Assembly: GCA_900550175.1 (NCBI GenBank)
Contig: URQX01000001.1
Coordinates: 1 to 64,000 of the forward strand
DNA: 64,000 nt
Origin: an uncultured Veillonella sp.
GTDB taxonomy: Bacteria > Bacillota > Negativicutes > Veillonellales > Veillonellaceae
Direction: 5' to 3'
This document shows, in pieces, positions 61,505 through 64,000 of this stretch; positions within the stretch are counted from its first letter, which is position 1, and every line of letters starts with the position of its first letter. Position numbers and translations under genes: made by a program. Below the pieces are notes generated by a model. The model made no database searches. It saw only the letters and a list, made by a program, of their open reading frames with translations, and was not told the DNA's origin.

Positions 61505-63571
61505 ATGAAAGAGTACAGTAGTGATAAAATTAGAAATGTTGCTGTTGTTTCCCACGATGGTGCGGGTAAAACAGCTCTTGTCGAATCTTTGTTGTTAACC
61601 TCTGGTGCAGTTGATTTCGTAGGTAAAGGCCAAGACAATAAACATATTATGGACTTTGAACCTGAAGAAATTAAACGTAACGTAACAATCCAATTGGGCA
61701 TGGCTCCATGTGAATGGCATGACCATAAGGTTAACTTCGTAGATACTCCAGGCTATAATGAATTCCATGGCGAAGTTCGTGCCGCTTTGCGTGCGTGCGA
61801 TGGTATGTTAATGGTACTATCCGCCACATCTGGTGTAGAAACTGACACAGTTCGCGCTTGGGATTATGCAGTGGAATTACAAATGCCACGCATGGCATTT
61901 ATCAATAAAATGGATGTTGATGGTGCCGATTTCTTCGGTACTATTGAAAGAATGCGGGAATTATTTGGCAAAGGCATTATGCCATTGCAGATTCCTATCG
62001 GTGAAGGCGCCAACTTTGAAGGCGTCGTAGACGTAGCAAAAATGACTGCGTTTACTTACAAGGACGGCCAACCAACAGAGATTGCTGTACCAGCTCACCT
62101 TATCGAAAAGGCTCAAGAAATTCGGGAAATGACCGTAGAAGCCGCGGCTGAAGGTAGCGATGAATTGTTGGAAAAATATTTAGAAGGCGAAGAATTATCC
62201 TTAGAGGAAATTCGCCAAGGCTTGCGTGAAGGGATGATTAGTGGCCGTGTGTGCCCAATCATGTGTGGCAGTGCCACATCTCGTATTGGCCTAGATCAAG
62301 TATTGGATCGTATGATCCGTTACATGCCGGATGCAACTAAAAAAGTGATGACCGCAACTGATGCGGAAACCGGCGAACAATGTGTAGTACATGTAGATAA
62401 ACCTTTAACTGCATTCGTATTTAAAACATTGTTAGACCCATTCGCAGGCAAACAAAGCTTTGTACGTATCTTCTCTGGTGAACTAAAAGAAGGCGATCGC
62501 CTTTATGATGTAAACCAAGGTGTAGAAGAAAAATGGGGCAAGATGGTTACCCTTATCGGGAAGCAACAAATCCCTGTGTCTGCCGCTAAAGCTGGCGATA
62601 TCGTAGTGATACCGAAATTGGCTAATGCTAAGACTGGCGATACATTAACTGCTCCTGACTTTAAAGTGACATACGACGCTATCCGTTTCCCTCAACCTCT
62701 ATACACAGTGGCATTGGAACCTGTGAAAAAAGGTGAGGAGGAAAAATTAGCTGGTGCTGTTCTAAAAGTAGCAGAAGAAGATCCTACTTGCGTAGTAGTG
62801 AAAAATGCTGAGGCCCGTCAACTACAAATCGATTGTATGGGCGAGGTTCATCTCGAGCATATCCTCAACAAAATGGATCGTAAATATGGCGTACAAGCTA
62901 AACTTGTGACTCCATACATTCCATACCGCGAAACCATTAAAGGCTCCGCTGAAACCGAGTCTAAATATAAGAAACAAAGTGGCGGTCATGGTCAATATGG
63001 TCACGTTAAGATTCAAGTGGACCCATTATACGATGGAAGCGAATTTGCATTCGTAGACAAAATCTTTGGTGGTGCTGTACCTAAACAATACATACCAGCA
63101 GTGGAAAAGGGTGCCAAAGAAACCCTAGATAAAGGCTTAATTGCGGGATATCCTATGATTGGCGTGCAAGTGACACTCTTGGATGGATCTTACCATAGCG
63201 TAGACTCCTCAGAGTTAGCATTCAAAGTAGCTACGTCACAGGCTATCAAGGATGTAATTCCTAAGGCGAAACCAGTCCTATTAGAACCAATCTATGAAGT
63301 TAACGTGTTTGCACCAGATGCTTTCATGGGCGACATCATGGGTGATTTAAATAGTCGTCGAGGTCGTGTATTAGGCATGGAACAAAGTGAAAGAACAGGT
63401 ATTTCTGTTGTTAAAGCACAAGTACCATTGGCTGAAATGTCCGACTATGTGACTGCATTGCGCTCCATCACTCAAGGACAAGGCGTATTTAACCGTCAGT
63501 TCTATACATATGAAGAGGTTCCACATAAGCAAGCGGAAGAAATTATCGCTGCTCGTAAGACTCAAGAATAA
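61505..63571 (+). CDS. Elongation factor G-like GTPase (EF-G paralogue)
   Basis: A 688-residue translational GTPase with the EF-G domain order (G, II, III, IV, V). The P-loop reads SHDGAGKTAL rather than the usual GHxDAGKTT, with G3 DTPGYNEFHGEV and G4 NKMD. Domain IV (GGAVPKQYIPAVEKGAKETL) and V (GDIMGDLNSRRGRVLGM) are intact. The altered P-loop and shortened switch I (FEPEEIKRNVTIQLG) place it with the second EF-G group of many bacteria, distinct from the housekeeping FusA; its role is less certain. AAGGAGG lies ahead of the ATG. It stands alone between terminators. Confidence 0.88.
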   Translation: MKEYSSDKIRNVAVVSHDGAGKTALVESLLLTSGAVDFVGKGQDNKHIMDFEPEEIKRNVTIQLGMAPCEWHDHKVNFVDTPGYNEFHGEVRAALRACDGMLMVLSATSGVETDTVRAWDYAVELQMPRMAFINKMDVDGADFFGTIERMRELFGKGIMPLQIPIGEGANFEGVVDVAKMTAFTYKDGQPTEIAVPAHLIEKAQEIREMTVEAAAEGSDELLEKYLEGEELSLEEIRQGLREGMISGRVCPIMCGSATSRIGLDQVLDRMIRYMPDATKKVMTATDAETGEQCVVHVDKPLTAFVFKTLLDPFAGKQSFVRIFSGELKEGDRLYDVNQGVEEKWGKMVTLIGKQQIPVSAAKAGDIVVIPKLANAKTGDTLTAPDFKVTYDAIRFPQPLYTVALEPVKKGEEEKLAGAVLKVAEEDPTCVVVKNAEARQLQIDCMGEVHLEHILNKMDRKYGVQAKLVTPYIPYRETIKGSAETESKYKKQSGGHGQYGHVKIQVDPLYDGSEFAFVDKIFGGAVPKQYIPAVEKGAKETLDKGLIAGYPMIGVQVTLLDGSYHSVDSSELAFKVATSQAIKDVIPKAKPVLLEPIYEVNVFAPDAFMGDIMGDLNSRRGRVLGMEQSERTGISVVKAQVPLAEMSDYVTALRSITQGQGVFNRQFYTYEEVPHKQAEEIIAARKTQE

Positions 63572-63702
63572 AGTTAAGAACATGTCCACGTACTGTATCA
63601 AATACAGTTAGAATCACTACAACTGAATAGATAATTGCATATCGTAACAACTTAATAGCATAACAATTGACGTAAGTCATAAATTTGAATAGTATTTTAC
63701 AC

Positions 63703-63738
63703 AAGCCCTCCATATATGTAGCGTATGGAGGGCTTTTA
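63703..63738 (+). terminator. Terminator after the EF-G paralogue
   Basis: AAGCCCTCCATA and TATGGAGGGCTT, a perfect 12-bp stem, then TTACT. The 180 bases from here to the last gene hold no other recognised feature. Confidence 0.9.
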
Positions 63739-63927
63739 CTATATATGAAATAGATTAGGATAGAGCTTGATCAATAATGGAGAATATTGAGACCTAATCA
63801 CTGGTATGTGTAGATGCATTGGAAATCACAGAATTGCTAGTTCTTTATGTATATATGTGCTAACATTAAAGGTAATACAATTGCTTATGTATCGGGTGTT
63901 ATTTTATATATTGGGAAAGGATCGTAT

Positions 63928-64000
63928 ATGTTTTTCTCTAGCATTACTGCAGATTATACAAAAATGGGCTATCCTAAAGCCATCGTACGAGCTTTAGATT
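63928..64000 (+). CDS. Start of a possible YhcH/YjgK/YiaL-family gene (partial)
   Basis: An ATG at 63928 behind GGGAAAGGA opens a frame (MFFSSITADYTKMGYPKAIVR and on) that runs off the window. The opening resembles YhcH/YjgK/YiaL (cupin-like sugar-anomerase) proteins, which begin with a strand like MIF-x-x-I and a helix ending in ALDYL. With 24 residues visible the family is tentative. Confidence 0.4.
   Translation, partial: MFFSSITADYTKMGYPKAIVRALD

Noticed and set aside
63806..63997. Frame of 63 codons at the right edge
   Set aside because: It overlaps the better-supported start at 63928 in another frame and lacks a ribosome binding site.

Overview
The window looks like the chromosome of a diderm Firmicute of the Negativicutes, most likely a Veillonella. 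This is an inference from gene content. Low-GC, Firmicute-style ribosome binding sites sit beside outer-membrane biology: a two-partner secretion pair, an AsmA/TamB-like protein, and SLH-type porin fragments ending in a C-terminal aromatic residue. No rRNA, phage, insertion sequence or CRISPR array was seen. One tRNA (Ser, GCU) is present.

Layout. 1-1.8 kb: a 5-oxoproline-type cluster (DUF969, DUF979, pyroglutamyl peptidase). 1.9-8.5 kb: a porin remnant, a glutathionyl-hydroquinone-reductase-like gene behind a palindromic operator, then an MmgE/PrpD enzyme translationally coupled to a polar amino acid ABC importer and an acetyltransferase. 8.7-13.9 kb: a small hypothetical gene and a reverse-strand ribose operon rbsKDACB with no local regulator. 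14-16.5 kb: small enzymes and a Phd/ParE-type toxin-antitoxin pair. 16.7-19.8 kb: an ECF transporter module with an S-like membrane domain fused to its first ATPase. 19.8-21.6 kb: a previously unlabelled type I toxin-antitoxin locus of Fst/par architecture (31-aa hydrophobic toxin, convergent antisense RNA, shared terminator, direct repeats), followed by a Fic protein with its own inhibitory motif.

22-33.3 kb: a near-complete histidine biosynthesis region. A PHP-type histidinol phosphatase lies upstream. The operon runs hisZG (fused), hisD, hisB, hisA, hisF, hisI, hisE, hisC, hisH and a second hisF. The second HisF has lost cyclase residues D11, K19 and D176 but keeps the HisH-facing ammonia gate. 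A palindrome covers the -35 of the operon promoter.

33.5-39.8 kb: CstA-type carrier and several secreted or envelope proteins. 40-53.2 kb: a contact-dependent inhibition locus. It comprises the TpsB transporter, a 2364-residue CdiA-like exoprotein ending in a barnase-type ribonuclease, a barstar-type immunity protein, and then an orphan CdiA C-terminal cassette with a different toxin end and a polytopic membrane protein as probable immunity. 53.4-64 kb: queF, cysK-cysE behind a possible attenuator, tRNA-Ser, truncated porin-like and Nramp-like remnants, yaaA, hydE, a Yip1-like protein, an EF-G paralogue, and the start of a possible YhcH-family gene.

Most interesting are the Fst-like type I locus, the CDI locus with its orphan cassette, and the altered HisF paralogue next to HisH.
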